This document shows, one piece after another, positions 11,932-25,000 of a DNA stretch of 64,000 nucleotides (its first letter is position 1; each line of letters starts with the position of its first letter). This DNA comes from Podarcis raffonei (taxonomy: Eukaryota; Chordata; Lepidosauria; Squamata; Lacertidae), in contig NC_070614.1 in the NCBI RefSeq assembly GCF_027172205.1, forward strand, positions 44,445,001-44,509,000, written 5' to 3'. A program made the position numbers and the translations under genes. The notes beneath the pieces were generated by a model. The model was not told where the DNA came from. It worked only from the letters and a program-made list of their open reading frames with translations, and made no database searches.

Positions 11932-12559
11932 ATTAATAGAAACTATCAAATAAAAGTATTTCTATGTGAAAATTGAGAATAATGCATAACACCACAATTT
12001 AAGAAACCCCACAAAGCTGATTATAACCAATTTGCAAAAGCACCTCTCAGATTTTACTTCAGTAATAGTTTGGTATATCATAACATAGCATATGCTACCC
12101 TTCACATCTGATACCATCTCATCTGGACACGGAGCACAATCATAGCAGCAAAACTTCTTCCCTTCCTTCTTTTTCTTCCTGTAACCAGGATGGCAGATAT
12201 CATTACAAACTGAAAGGGGTGGCACCTATTCAAAGACACAGGAATAGTTGAATGTTAATATTTAGTATTTAGTAAAAAAATAATCACACAAAAAACAGAT
12301 TATCTGTTAGCAATGGTAACAGATAACTCCTGTTAACTTTCTGTTACAATGTTGAAAAAAGGGTGGTTGTTACAATGTTGAAAAAAGGGGCAGCTTTTTG
12401 GTCAGGTAGGAGTGCCTAACTTGAATAAAATATTGTGGGGGCCCTGGTAAGCACTGCCTTGCATAATCAATCACATGATGCAGTCCACACACACTATTTG
12501 AAGGGAATGCCCTTTGACTTTGGGGTTGGCTAGGAGTTGGGGGCGGCCCTAGGAGCTGG

Positions 12560-12699
12560 CTGCTATGCTATCAGGCAATGCTGTCTTTTGATGGCTTACA
12601 AACATATAACAAATAAAAAAAAATAACATTTAATAACATAATACCATACAAAACACAAAGTGCAACCAGTGAATCACAATTACAATATTATCATTGCCG

Positions 12700-12737
<38 letters not shown>

Positions 12738-13030
12738 GAAATACTAGCAGCGTCTTTGAATTTATTTTAATTAACAGCCAGCTGTAACACAGGGGTCTTC
12801 AAACCAGTATACAGGCCAGTTCAAGTGGACATCTCAAGGGAGAGAGTTCCATAATTTAGGAGTCACCACTAAAAAAAATATCATTTCCTTAGTGGATTTA
12901 TGGATGTAACTTATTTTAAGGGTCTACAGGACCCAAAGTGCTGATCTGAAGGGGTATGAATGTTCACATGGGTGAAACCAGTCCTTCAAATGGTGGCTGG
13001 TCTCAAATCAACTGTTCACCCTCCATATAG
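12560..13030. repeat. Old LINE-derived repeat with (GTT)n, intron 4 of V2R-B
   Basis: Text such as caggcaatgctgtcttttg, acatctcaagggagagagttcc and ttcaaatggtggctgg is also present at the matching place in intron 4 of V2R-E (about 34.27-34.62 kb) and V2R-F (about 49.74-50.1 kb). A (GTT)n microsatellite is at 12699-12738. Shared position means the insertion predates these duplications. The family is not named with confidence, but it is probably a CR1-like 3' end. Confidence 0.5.
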
Positions 13031-14497
13031 TAAAGCTTTAAAAAGCAATTTCTGTAAGCTGCCCATACAATATGATATTCAAAATAAATTCAAACACAAA
13101 TGTGCATTATACTAAGGAATTATTTTGATTTCTCCACATCTATTGCCCACCCATTTTGTAGAATAACCATGAACGTGGAGCATATGGGACACAATGGGGT
13201 TATTTTCCCACCTGAGTCAAGTCTTTGTGCCATTCAATTTTGTCCTCTTCAATAGTGAATTCTTTGCCAAGAGGAGCCTGAGGATTCAAGCTCCCCACTT
13301 TCATCCTAAAATATGATCTATTTGGGAAAGTCACCAAGTTTGTAATATCAAATCCAGCAGCTAATTCTCCATGTTCACTAAATTTAATTTCATCCCCAGC
13401 GCTGTTATTGAATGATATCCCCTGGAGGAATGAGTACAGCTAGAAGGAAAGAGAAAGAAGTCTAAAATATGTTGTCATGGTCTTTAAAATGGTTGTAATG
13501 GCTTTATGAGATAGATTTTACTTCTTTTCTTCCGTCAAAGAACATTTGCAATTCACAATGGCCTTCAGTATCTGGCCTTCAGTGGCAGAGATTCCATGGG
13601 AACTTGTGAATCAGTGAAAATTCAACAATTGAAAGCGCTGCAAATAGAACTTCAAAAATGCCCTCTATGGGAGGAATAAGGTTATAATCATTATGGTTGT
13701 ATGAGATCAGCCTCTGGCAACGAAGAGAGAAATTTGAGAAGATGAGCAAGAAAAGAACTTTGTGCTCATGATCTCTAAAGATTTGGTGGTCAATCACATA
13801 ATAGATAAGGCATTTCTCACCACTGTTCTTTATGATAATTGAATTTTGTCATTGAGGAAGCATTACCTGCCATGGTTCCATGGTCTGAGAAAACCATCTA
13901 CCTCCATCCTCCATTCTTCTGTGGCTGGCTCTAGCTGAGTACATGGTAAGTAAGGCATGTGCCAAAGCATAGACAGCATTATAGATATTGTAGCTGTGGC
14001 CAGTCATGCTCATTTCAAAAAGAGGTGCAGGAAGATTAGCTAACGTCTCCTCTCCGGTACACGTATTATCAAAAAATGTAGACTTAGTGGAGGTTGAAAT
14101 CGAACAACTAAATACATTTTCCCATAAATCCTTAATGAAACCATCTTCTGCTGCCCAAGTAGGATTTACAATCTTAATAAATTCTTGGAAGTCTTGAATC
14201 TCTTTCGAGTGAATTGTGAAGGAGATAGCGCCATGAAACATTTGTATATCATTGTCAATAATCTTTTGAATAGAATATAGTGTGAAATCAATTTGGGCTG
14301 TTGTTATCCATACTTTTACTGCGAATAACCTCTTCTTATATTGAGGAAACATCATATGAATTAGCTTGGCTGCCAATATAAACTTTCCAAGCCATTTAAT
14401 AGATGCACTTTCTCCATATATAACAACTGCATTGGCTTTGCTCTGCATAAAAATTGGCAATGTATTATGTTTGTTTTTTATCATTTCAAGTATGTTA

Positions 14498-15018
14498 AGA
14501 TAAGATAAGATAAGATAAGATAAATTTATTGTCATTGTCCATATATACACAGTATACACAACAACGAAAATCAAACACCCACCCAAAGACCGGGTTCACA
14601 TACACATTTGCACGTATCTCCAACATTCTCATCCTATTCAGACATAATCTATAAAACATAACATAATCCAGAATATAACATAACCTATTTAAAGGCATAA
14701 CATAACCTAAAACCTATCTCATTCCTTCCTACTTCCTGCTTGCTATTTCTTGCAACTGGCCCTAAGATCATTATTTAGTGCAATCAGAGCTCTTGGATAG
14801 AAACTATTCAGAAGGCGTGTGGTTCGTGTTTTCATTGTCCTATATCTTCTGCCCGAAGGCAACAGTTCAAAGAAGTTGTGAGCAGGATGGGTGGGATCTC
14901 TCAGGATATTGTGTGACTTCTTCAAAGTGCGAGACGTGAAGATCTCATCCAGGGTTGGTAGTTGGAGCCCAATAACATTCTGGGCAATTTTAATTATTCT
15001 CTGTAAAGCTTTTTTTTT
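14498..15018 (-). mobile_element. Non-LTR retrotransposon 3' end inserted in V2R-B exon 3
   Basis: The insert reads in the same direction as the receptor. It encodes the C-terminus of a LINE reverse transcriptase (LQRIIKIAQNVIGLQLPTLD, then HPAHNFFELLPSGRRYRTMK and RTTRLLNSFYPRAL). A 3' UTR and a (CTTAT)n tail follow at 14498-14523. Flanking 7 bp copies of tatgtta at 14491-14497 and 15019-15025 are the target-site duplication. The family is probably CR1/Rex-like, but I cannot fix it without a library. The element is heavily 5'-truncated, as usual for LINEs. Confidence 0.85.
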
Positions 15019-17350
15019 TATGTTACTGGAAAACTGCTCATATTTTTGAACTCTTTCTGTGAATGCTGAACAGATTCCATTTTTGGAAAGCATTGACTCC
15101 AGTGTCTGCAAGAAATATTCTCCACCTTCATCATCTTCCACGATAAGCCCAACCCATTTCCATTTGAAGTGCAGTAGTAACTTGATAATTCCGTCATACT
15201 GAAGGGCTTCATTGGGAACCATACGGTAAAAGGAAGGGAACGTTTTTGTATTATTCACCTGTGGGTCAATTGAACCATATGAAATCTGGGTGGATGGAGA
15301 GAAATCCAGACATTTTAGAGTGCAAAGAGGAGTTCAGAATCATTCTATTTATCTGTTGCCCTTTTCTTATAGTGCAATCCTATAAATTCCCAACATGCCG
15401 TTTTTAGAAGAATCACCATCCTTTGAAAAACACACACACAGTCTTGGTCAAGTTGTACTCTAGATATTTACTCTTTTCACATTTGGAGCAATTCTCCATT
15501 ACAAGTACTATATACACAGTCATTGCAACCATGGTGCAGAGCGAAGGCAGCAGGGCTCTCGTCTTCTGCACCTGAGAAGACTCTGGGGACTGCCAGAAGT
15601 TTGCAGATAGTGATGATGATGAAGAGATTTTGTTTAATATTCCTTTTACTGACAATGTGAAACTAAAAGGGATAACTGTGATGGGAGAGGATGACAACAC
15701 ACACCCATAGGAAATGAGAATCTTTAACAACATTCCTCACATGTCTTTTGGTGATACTGCCAGAGAACCAGATCAGTCTTTGCAACCATGTCCCTCATTC
15801 ACATCTTTGGATACCACATTATACCCTCCCAAGCAATTCCACATGTTTCAGATGTCTTTCATTTACCCCTATGGAACCACATCATTCTTATGAATCATCA
15901 AAGGTCTACTGGAAAGAGGAAGCGAGTGAATTAGGCAATGGGGCACTTTAAGGGAAATTCCCACTGCCCACAATCTACAATCCTACCTGTGGAATCTTGT
16001 AAAGACTTAAGATGTCTGCCATGGATGTGGAAGTATCAGAACTCAGGCCTCCAATGATTCCTATCACATTTTTCTGAATGCCACATTTGTAGTTTGGTAT
16101 AAAGTGATATGATTTAAAGAGCAGCTCCAGGGTGGTCCGATAAGTCATCCTTGAATCAGAGTAGCTGTCATAGATGTGGAACCCAAGAGTGACATTCGGC
16201 AACATCTTGGGATTCTCGTTGATCTCATCAACAGCAAACACCAAGGCCAGGATGTGCTGGTAGAACTTGGTCAAAACACTGCAAATAAAGTGATGAGCTA
16301 TTTCAGGAGTGTACAAAAATATTCTATCACAGTTTTCATCTACTCAAGATCTAAGAAATTCAGCTGCTTGACTATAGGCACTGGGTACAAGATGCAAAGC
16401 TCATCTTTAGCTTAGTCTGTTGGATAGAAAGACTTGTGTGACTACCTTTTGCTAAAATATGTTTTTTGTACATCACAAGCAAAGACATGTTTGCATTAGT
16501 CTGCAGCCCAAATCAGAGCTATACTCCCTTGAAATGTATAGACAGAATTGACATCCATAAAGAATTTGCAGGGGTGGGACAGAACTTGTTGATTTTGACT
16601 TTCTTCATCCCCAATATTTTTTCTGTTTTGTTCTTTATTACTCTACAGTTTTAACCAAAACACAGTCTGTATTATAGGAGTGTGCTACAGATTTTTGAAC
16701 TTAGCCTCTTTCTAAGTGTTCCTGAACCTGGAAAGACTTCTTCTGGTGAAAGATGGCATTCAAATGCATCAGTGGAAGTTGAACTTAATACTGAAGCAAT
16801 GTTGGATATAGTCACACTGACACAGAGTTTAGGTAGGAAAGATCCTCATTCTGAGGAACTAAGGTGGAGAAAGCAACTAGCCAGGCTTTCTCTTGCATCT
16901 CAGGAGGAGACACATGGAAGATGTCAAGCCAAGCATGAAGAAGAAGGAAGTAGCAAATGACATCAGCAACCCTAAGTATATCAGTCTAGCCCAAAGGAAA
17001 TTCAGCACAGGTTACAGGACAGTCTAGGAAGCTTTTAGATTCCTCTCTGTATCTACCCTTTCCCATGCAGACATATCAACTTCAGTGCAGGTTGATTTAT
17101 ATCCCAACACTTTCAACATCATCTATTCTTCATGCTCCATAAAATCTCTGTGAATCTTTAGCATCTAGCATTTTGAAACCTAGGGATAAATGAACATAAA
17201 AGGAACAGGAGAAAAAATACTATGTCCATCAAGCTCAGTATTATCTGACTAGTGGCAACTCTCTGCATGCAAATGTATATCTGAATGTGAGGATAAGTAG
17301 ATGCAGTACAAAGCTACGCCATGCACAGGAAAGACTCTGTGTCTATGTAT

Positions 17351-17351
17351 A

Positions 17352-17397
<46 letters not shown>
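17351..17397. repeat. (GAT)n microsatellite
   Basis: About 15 ATG/GAT units lie in intron 1 of V2R-B. The rest of this intron (16279-17627) shows no feature I can name. Confidence 0.9.
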
Positions 17398-17398
<1 letters not shown>

Positions 17399-17866
17399 AC
17401 ACCAAAGCTTACTCTTTCCACATGCCCAGCTGCCAATTTAGATACCTTCTAAGTTTACAGATGTTTGAGTATTTAATTTTATTACCAATAGTTAATGTCC
17501 ACCCACCCACCTATCTATTCCTTCATATTTGCTTAAAAATTCAGTTTAAATTTCCTCAAAGCAATTTTCAGACAATTTTACAAAGAGAAATAATTACTAA
17601 ATGTAAATGTAGGTTCCATTTCCTTACTATGGAATGTTAATGAAGTCCTGAGAAGGATGCTTGTTGAACAAAACTTTGGTGAAAACATAATGGATATGAG
17701 ATACCATCCCACCGATAAGGAGATCGCCTGGCTGATACCACTCATGTGGAATATGTACAGGATTATTTATGTTGCACCCAACAGTGTGTGCTTCATGCAA
17801 CATGTTTAAGAGCAGCAAAAACAGAAACAACACAAACATCCTGATTGCCACCTCCCTTCCACACAT

Positions 17867-19912
17867 GGCAACCCTCTATTTCTCAGTTTACAACATCAAC
17901 TAGTTGGCCATTTCTAAACAGAATGCTGTAGTAGATGTTGGGCTTTTGACCTGGTCCATCAGGGCTGTTCTTACATCATGAACATGTTATTAACATCAGC
18001 CTGATTTGAATAAGATGACTTGGGTGGCATCTGACTCTGCCAACACATTCTCAAAGGGCTATCCTTCCATCTTATCCATAACAGCATTTCATAAGGAAGC
18101 CCTGAATGCTAATTTGGAAATACTGATTTGAAGTTTGAGCTATCTTGTGGAAAGATGGAAACAGATCAAGATGACAGAGCTCTACCTCTCTCTTGTCCCT
18201 AATCTTATCTCTCTATGAAGCACAGGTACTTGTAATGATTTCAGAAGGGCTTGTTGTTTTTCTGTGGCCTTCTAGGAATCCATTGGAGCTTTGCCCAGAT
18301 GAATTGATTATGGTGATTTTTATAATTACAAGAGGGACAATCGCTTCTGCAGTGTTTATTTATTCATGACAAATCATCAGTTACTGAACTAGTGAAGCAA
18401 ATATTCTTGTCCAAGAATAGATCCCCAGAGTCCATAGGTATTTCAGAATACTTCTGAAATCTAGATCAATCCTTTATGGGATATCCACTGCTAAAATATA
18501 CCAGATCAGTGGGCAACCAACATCTGTTTTAAAATGTCTAAGAAAGGCAGTATTTGGGGCAGTCTGTTACATCTTCAGACACCCCTATTCCTCTGTCTGA
18601 ATTAAAATCAATCGAACACCCAGTGTTCTGCACTAATCATTCAACCTTGGGAGGGAAATGAGGGGAATAATCATGTACATGATAGTAAGGGTGTAGGATG
18701 AAAATACTTAACATTTTTATTGTGTTAGGTTTACAGAAAATAATAGAAACATTTTAAAGTCAGGTGTTGTTTTTAAGTAAGCAAAATATACATCAACCAA
18801 TTCTTAGATTGTAAAACATACAAATAACTTGTCTATGTGTTCTTTTGCTGAGGCAAGTCCTACTCTTAGCTCTTTCCTAAGGAAGATGAGGGTGAATCAT
18901 TTAGAGAATTTAACTGTTAATTGTAAAGGGGACTCAGAGATCTAACTTACACAATCCATATGTGACTATCCTCTATTTTATCTGTCCTTGTAACAAAGAT
19001 TTCTATTATATTAGGTTGTAGTTTTTGTACATTTAGTGTCTGTTAATGTTTTGGATGATGACACGGCCATTGGTTGGCACATTAAAAGTTTGATTGATTC
19101 ATTGAACTTAAGGACCCTCTGCTTATATAATTGCCACATAACTGAGATATTTCGGGAAACCCACAGTCAGTGATCATCCATGGCCAAGATAAGGAGCTGA
19201 TATCATGCAGAAGACATGCATTCGATATTGTGGGCCAATTCTATGGAACTTTTTCCTATCTGAGATCAGACAGCCCCACTCCCTCTTGAAAAAGCAGAGC
19301 CCAGTGATAAACCTTTTAATTTCAATAAGCATTTAAGGCAACTTTTCTGATTAGTGTTAACTGTTTTTATCTTTATTGTGTCCTCTTCAACTTTTCTATA
19401 AATCACTGAGAGACCATACACTTAAGTGGCATAGATATTGTGTAAATAAAATACACAAACAATCCTACCCTCTAAAATGGATGGGAGGGGTTGCTCTGAG
19501 TTGGTTTTTTATTGCCTTCAAATATCTATGTAAAAATCTCACGCCCATGTACCCTATAGAATAAGAAGAAACCAATAGTCAAATCTTTATTCCATGCGTT
19601 AGAAATGATGCATGAGCATCCACTGTAATATCAACATTAACTATCTGAAAAACTCCATCTACCACCTTTACTTAAATGCTTTAGGTCTACTCCATCAATC
19701 AGCATCTCGCTCATTTAGAAGGGTAGTAGGGTTGAACTTTACTCCTGTGAACTTTTCTCTCATAGGCTCTACAGACTATAAATCAACCCTAACCCTCCAA
19801 AGCAGCAACATAACTGAAATAGTTTAATACTCCCAATTCATTTATACTTCTTTTATGATCCTACATAGACAATAAAAATATTGTTGAAAACACAAACTCA
19901 TCAATTTGTTTA
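17867..19912. other. Intergenic DNA between V2R-B and V2R-C
   Basis: The first 0.5 kb is the conserved upstream region of V2R-B. About 19230-19345 resembles the end of an L2-type LINE ORF (a tract like 'SxWNSLP..IRQ..SLL'), heavily decayed. The remaining sequence is AT-rich and contains no recognisable gene. Confidence 0.45.
18161..18342 (-). promoter_or_regulatory. Upstream blocks shared by V2R genes (B copy)
   Basis: The proximal block (agatgacagagctctacctc, about 300 bp upstream of the ATG) and the distal block (ttgattatggtgatttttat, about 450 bp upstream) are shared with V2R-C, E, F and G. Order and orientation are the same in each. A role as promoter or 5' exon is inferred. No transcription start can be read from the sequence. 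Confidence 0.45.
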
Positions 19913-22041
19913 TTACTTTCTTCGTATTAGCTGTTCCCTGTTGTTGAGCTCAGGCTTCACCAAAATTATGTAACATTTTGGGGAAAAGATGCAGCCCAGT
20001 AAACCAGCACTGGAAGCCAAGATGGAGAAAATCTCCACTGCCACCATGTATTTTCCTCTGGTGCTTAAGTAAGTTGGAACAAAGGACAGCCACACACTGC
20101 AAAAGACCAGCATGCTGAATGTGATAAACTTGGCTTCATTAAAACTGTCAGGCAATTTTCTGGCTAGGAAGGCCACAATGAAGCTGACAATGGCCAGGAA
20201 GCCCATGTAGCCCAGCACAGAATAGAACATGGTGATGGATCCTTCATTGCATAACAGTATAATTTGTTCAGTCATTGAGTGCATGTCCAAATCTGGGAAT
20301 GGGGGAGAGGTTGCCAGCCAGAGAATGCAGTTCCCTACTTGAACAATGGAGCAGGAAAGGACAATGGAATAAGTCAGTCTCTTCCCCATCCAATTCCTCA
20401 TCCTGGATCCTGGTTTGGTAGCCATAAATGCCAAAACGACAGAAATGGTTTTGGCCAAGATGCTAGAGAGGGCCACACAGAAGATGGTGCCAAAACTTGT
20501 TTGTCGGAGAAGGCAAGTTGCCTCATTAGGCATTCCAATGAACAGCAAAGAGCAGAGGAAACACAAGAGGAGGGAGGTGAGGAGAATGTACGTTAGACTT
20601 CTGTTGTTGGCTTTGACTATGGCTGTATCCCGGTGCTTAATGAAGATGCCCAGCACCAGAGCTGTGACCAGAGACAATAGAAGTGCAGAGGAAGTTGAAA
20701 CAATAGCCAAAGTGTCATCAAAGGCTAGGAAATTTGAGATCTTAGGGATGCAGTGATTGTGGTCCTTGTTCGAATGCTTATCTTCTGGGCAATGGATGCA
20801 AGTTTCTGAAAAAGGTTGCAATGTATGGCAATTTAAAACCAAGGATTATTCTAGTGGTTCATTTTCACCCAGTCCTACAAACATACCAGAAATATGATGC
20901 ATACAAATTATTTCATTTACACTTCATTTTAAAAGCAAAGATATGAAAATAACTACATATCTGCTTAATAAAGCATGCCCTGTTTCCCCATCATATCACA
21001 GCACGTGGCAGAACTATTTGATCAGTTCAGCCTATGTGGAGGGAATGAAAAGAAGGACCAGCCAGGCCCTGTATGAAACAGGAGAAGATGGTGATGAATA
21101 GAGTGGCTTACAAGCATGCCCCTTTCGTCCTGATCTTTCTTTCATTGTTAGCTCAGTACCTGCCTACCCAGACCACAGTATTAGCTGGTCTGATGGCTTT
21201 TTATTGAGAACAGAGTAAGTTGTATCACTCCAATATTTGCTTGACAGCTTGAGAGTTTTTTCCTACCTGATTCATACCAACTGGGAGCCAAGGATTGCTC
21301 CTGCATCTGCAAGTTCCTTTAAATAGTTTTTGAAAGAAGTTCCATTCTTCAGAATGGTTTAATAATAATATTATTATTAATAATAATAATTTAATATAAT
21401 AATAATAATTTATTATTTATACCCCTCCCATCTGACTGGGTTTCCCCAGCCACTCTTGGTGGCTTCCAACTGAATATTAAAAACAATACAGCATCAGACA
21501 TTAAAAACTTCCCTAAACAGGGCCGCCTTCAGTTGTCTTTTAAAAGTAAAATAGTTGTTTATTGCCTAGAAATCTGCTGGGAGGGCTTTCTACAGGGCAG
21601 GCGCCACTACCGAGAAGGGAAAAGGCCCTCTGCCTGGTTCCCTGTAACCTCACTTCTCGCAGTGAGGGAACCGCCAGAAGGCCCTTGGCGCTGGACCTCA
21701 GTGTCCGGGCTGGATGATGGGGGTGGAGATGCTCCTTCAGGTATACAGGACCGAGGCCGTTTAGGGCTTTAAAGGTCAGCACCAACACTTTAAATTGTGC
21801 TCTGCCATTGTGCATGGCCATCCTTCCTAAAGATGTATCTGAAGATGATGGATGATATATGCACATGTGAAATGCTATGCTTTAAAATATTTTAACAGAA
21901 CAGGAGCTGCTCTTCTTATTTGAAAACATCCATTCTTTCATTGGAATGATCTTAGATCTTGATGCTAAAATGTGTTGCCCATATTTCTAAAGATAGGCTC
22001 CTCATTCATGTTATATATAAATGTGAAATAATTCTTAGTTT

Positions 22042-22076
<35 letters not shown>

Positions 22077-25000
22077 TAATGACTTGGGAAAGAGCTACTT
22101 GGAGTTTACTGCGATAAAGTGTGTCATTTGGAATATCTTAGCATGGCTTGTCCTACCCTTCTCATTTGAGAACATCCCATCTGGACATGGAGCACAATCA
22201 TAGCAGCAAAATTTCTTCCCCTCCTTCTTTTTCTTCATATGACCAGGAGGACAGTAAGCATTACACACCGAAAGGGGTGGCACCTTTGCAAAGATATGAG
22301 AGAAGCATAAGAACATAAGAGCCCTACAGGATCAGACCAGAGGCCCAGCACATCCAGCATGCTGTCCTCACATTGACCAACTAGATGCAAATAGGAAGCC
22401 TGTAAACAGAAACTGACTACACACTCTCCCAACTTGTGAATTCTATGACTAACTGGGACACAGTCATTCAGGGTATCTAGACATTTTACTTCCTTGTCAT
22501 GGCTGGGTACATGGATGTTCCAATCTATGTGAGAATAATGGAAGTCACCCATTACCACAGTTTCCTTTTTTATGCGTTCTGGATTTTGTTCTCCGTCTCA
22601 AGTTCACCATAGGCATTTTGCTCAGGGGGAAGATAGGAGATACTAGTATTAAATCACTCTTAGGTCTTTGTATTATCACCCACAACAATTCTATAAGTAC
22701 ACTGCTATTTTGGGGATTTGCTCCTGGAAACTTTGTCCTCTTTGACATACAAAGTGACATCACCTCTAGAATGCCCTTAGTCCCTCAGTCCAGTTTCTCT
22801 CTATTCCACCAGGTTTAAATTATGCCCGTTATATCCATGCTCTCATCTAAGACAAAGTAATACAGCTTACTCATCTTGCCTTACAGGCTTCTAGCATTAC
22901 CAGGTGGGTGGGTGGGTGTGAGTGGGTGTGGAATAGTATAGAAAAATATGTAGGGATTTCATCCTATAGCACCCTAGTAAATTAGAAGGCTAGTGATACA
23001 AAATATGTCAGGCTTCCTCAGCCTCAGCCCTCCAGAGGTTTTTGGCCTATAACTCCCATGATCCCTAGCTAGCAGGACCAGTGGTCAGGGATGATGGGAA
23101 TTGTATTCTCAAAACATCTGGAGGGGCGAGGTTGAGGAAGCCTAATATATGGTTCATAAGTGAAGAAGTGGCACATCCTGTGTGAGGAATAATTTCTGTA
23201 CTGAGCATCACAGAAACTCAAAAAGGTTAGAAGGTCCATATTTAGTCCATCCAAAGGCAGAACTAGCTTAGGATTTCAAACAAATGCCACTAACTAGAGA
23301 CTTGCCCCAGAGGTTTCCGAAGAAAGCTATGGCAAGCAACATCATCTGTTTTCTGACAACCACTGCTCCATCTTAGTCTGAGATGCCTTCTCTGGATGGT
23401 ACAGTTTTTATTGTTCTTCCATTATTTATTTATATACTCCTGATAAGCAAAAATGCCTTATTTTTGTTGTCATAGCTTTTTTATTTCTATAACTTTCGGT
23501 ATGCCTGAAAGGACCATGCTCTCAAGATGATTTACAGAAATTTAATGGGGGGATCAGTTTCAATATCATGTACAATGAAAGCTCAGCCAACACAATAGTG
23601 AACAGCCAACTCTAATTTGTACAATAAGTACAAATTTATATTCAGTGGTACCTCGGGTTAAGTACTTAATTCGTTCTGGAGGTCCGTTCTTAACCTGAAA
23701 CTGTTCTTAACCTGAAGCACCACTTTAGCTAATGGGGCCTTCTGCTGCTGCCGTGCCGCCAGAGCCTGATCTCTGTTCTTATCCTGAAGCAAAGTTCTTA
23801 ACCTGAAGCACTATTTCTGGGTTAGCGGAGTGTGTAACCTGAAGCGTATGTAACCTGAAGCGTATGTAACCTGACGTACCACTGTAATGGGGGAGGGGGG
23901 GCTCACACAACCAATAACCTGCAGCTTAAAAATGATATTTTAAAAACAGAACGAATTGCAATAAAATAATCTTAATAAAATATCAGTGGGAACAGATGGA
24001 TATATATAACCTTCTTAAAGGCTGGTATTGACACAGGCAGGAGATCCATGTGCTTGAAACCACCTCTGTTTAGTACTTGCTACTCTGAATTTAATGGCAG
24101 GCCTAAGACAAAGTCACAGCTATGGCCATACATTTGAATGGAATGGTATTCCAGTGAATTTCAAATTAAATAATGTATTATGCGAAGGAATGTTCTTTTT
24201 GTTTTCTTTACACCTCTTGCCCTTCTGTTTCATTGAATGACTAATAATGTTGGCATTTGGAAGACTGCACAGCTATTTCCCACCTGAGCCAGGTCTTTAA
24301 TCCATTTGATTCTGTCCTCATTGATGGTGAGCTCTTTCCCAGAAGGAGCCTGTGGATCCAGACTTCCCACTTTGACCCTAGCATAGGATTGATTTGGGAA
24401 CGTGACCAAGTTTCTAATATCAAAACCAGATGCCAGTTCTCCATGTTCATTTAATGTAATTTCATCTCCGGCACTGTTGTTGAATGAGATCCTCTGAAGA
24501 AATGCATGGAGCTAGAAGGAAAACGGGAAAATAAAAAGCTCTATATAGACTTATTCCCAATAAGACTAATGGAAGGTGTCCAACTTTTGGAAGCAGATGG
24601 AAGATGAGAGTGGCAAATTATGGCACAGTGTAAATTCAACAACTGAAGGCTGCCTCGTTAATTTTAACCTTTTAAATGCCTGCTGCTAGTGTAAGCAAAG
24701 TTACAGGGAACCAGGCAGAGGGCCTTCTCGGTTGTGGCACCCACCCTGTGCAACGCCCTCCTATCAGATGTCAAGGAAATAAACAACTATCTGACTTTTA
24801 GAAGACATCTGAAGGCAGCCCTGTTTAGGGAAGTTTTTAATGACTGATGTTTTAATGTATTTTTAATATTTTGTTGGAAGCTGCCCAGAGTGACTGGGGA
24901 AACCCAGCCAGATGGGTGGGGTATAAATTATGATGATGATGATGATGATGATTATTATTATTATTATTAAATTAATATCTGTGACCATTAATGTTGATTT

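Larger units (their letters stand above)
10692..17866 (-). pseudogene. V2R-B: type 2 vomeronasal receptor disrupted by a LINE in exon 3
   Basis: Exons on the minus strand are 17628-17866, 15987-16278, 13867-15285 (with insert), 13212-13439, 12099-12225 and 10692-11593. Exon 1 has a hydrophobic signal peptide and [20 protein letters not shown]. Exon 2 has [20 protein letters not shown] and GGLSSDTS. Exon 5 plus the start of exon 6 form the cysteine-rich region ([27 protein letters not shown]). Exon 6 encodes all seven helices through [10 protein letters not shown]. All splice sites and all other frames look intact. Exon 3 carries a 521 bp LINE plus a 7 bp target duplication. Without those 528 bp it would be 891 nt, or 297 codons, open throughout. 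The insert is a multiple of three, but it brings stops that end the frame at 14743. Loss of function therefore appears recent and due to this one event. Confidence 0.9.

Noticed and set aside
16682-16960. 92-codon plus-strand frame in intron 1 of V2R-B
   Set aside because: No motif, no splice context and no counterpart in the equivalent intron of other genes. It is probably chance.
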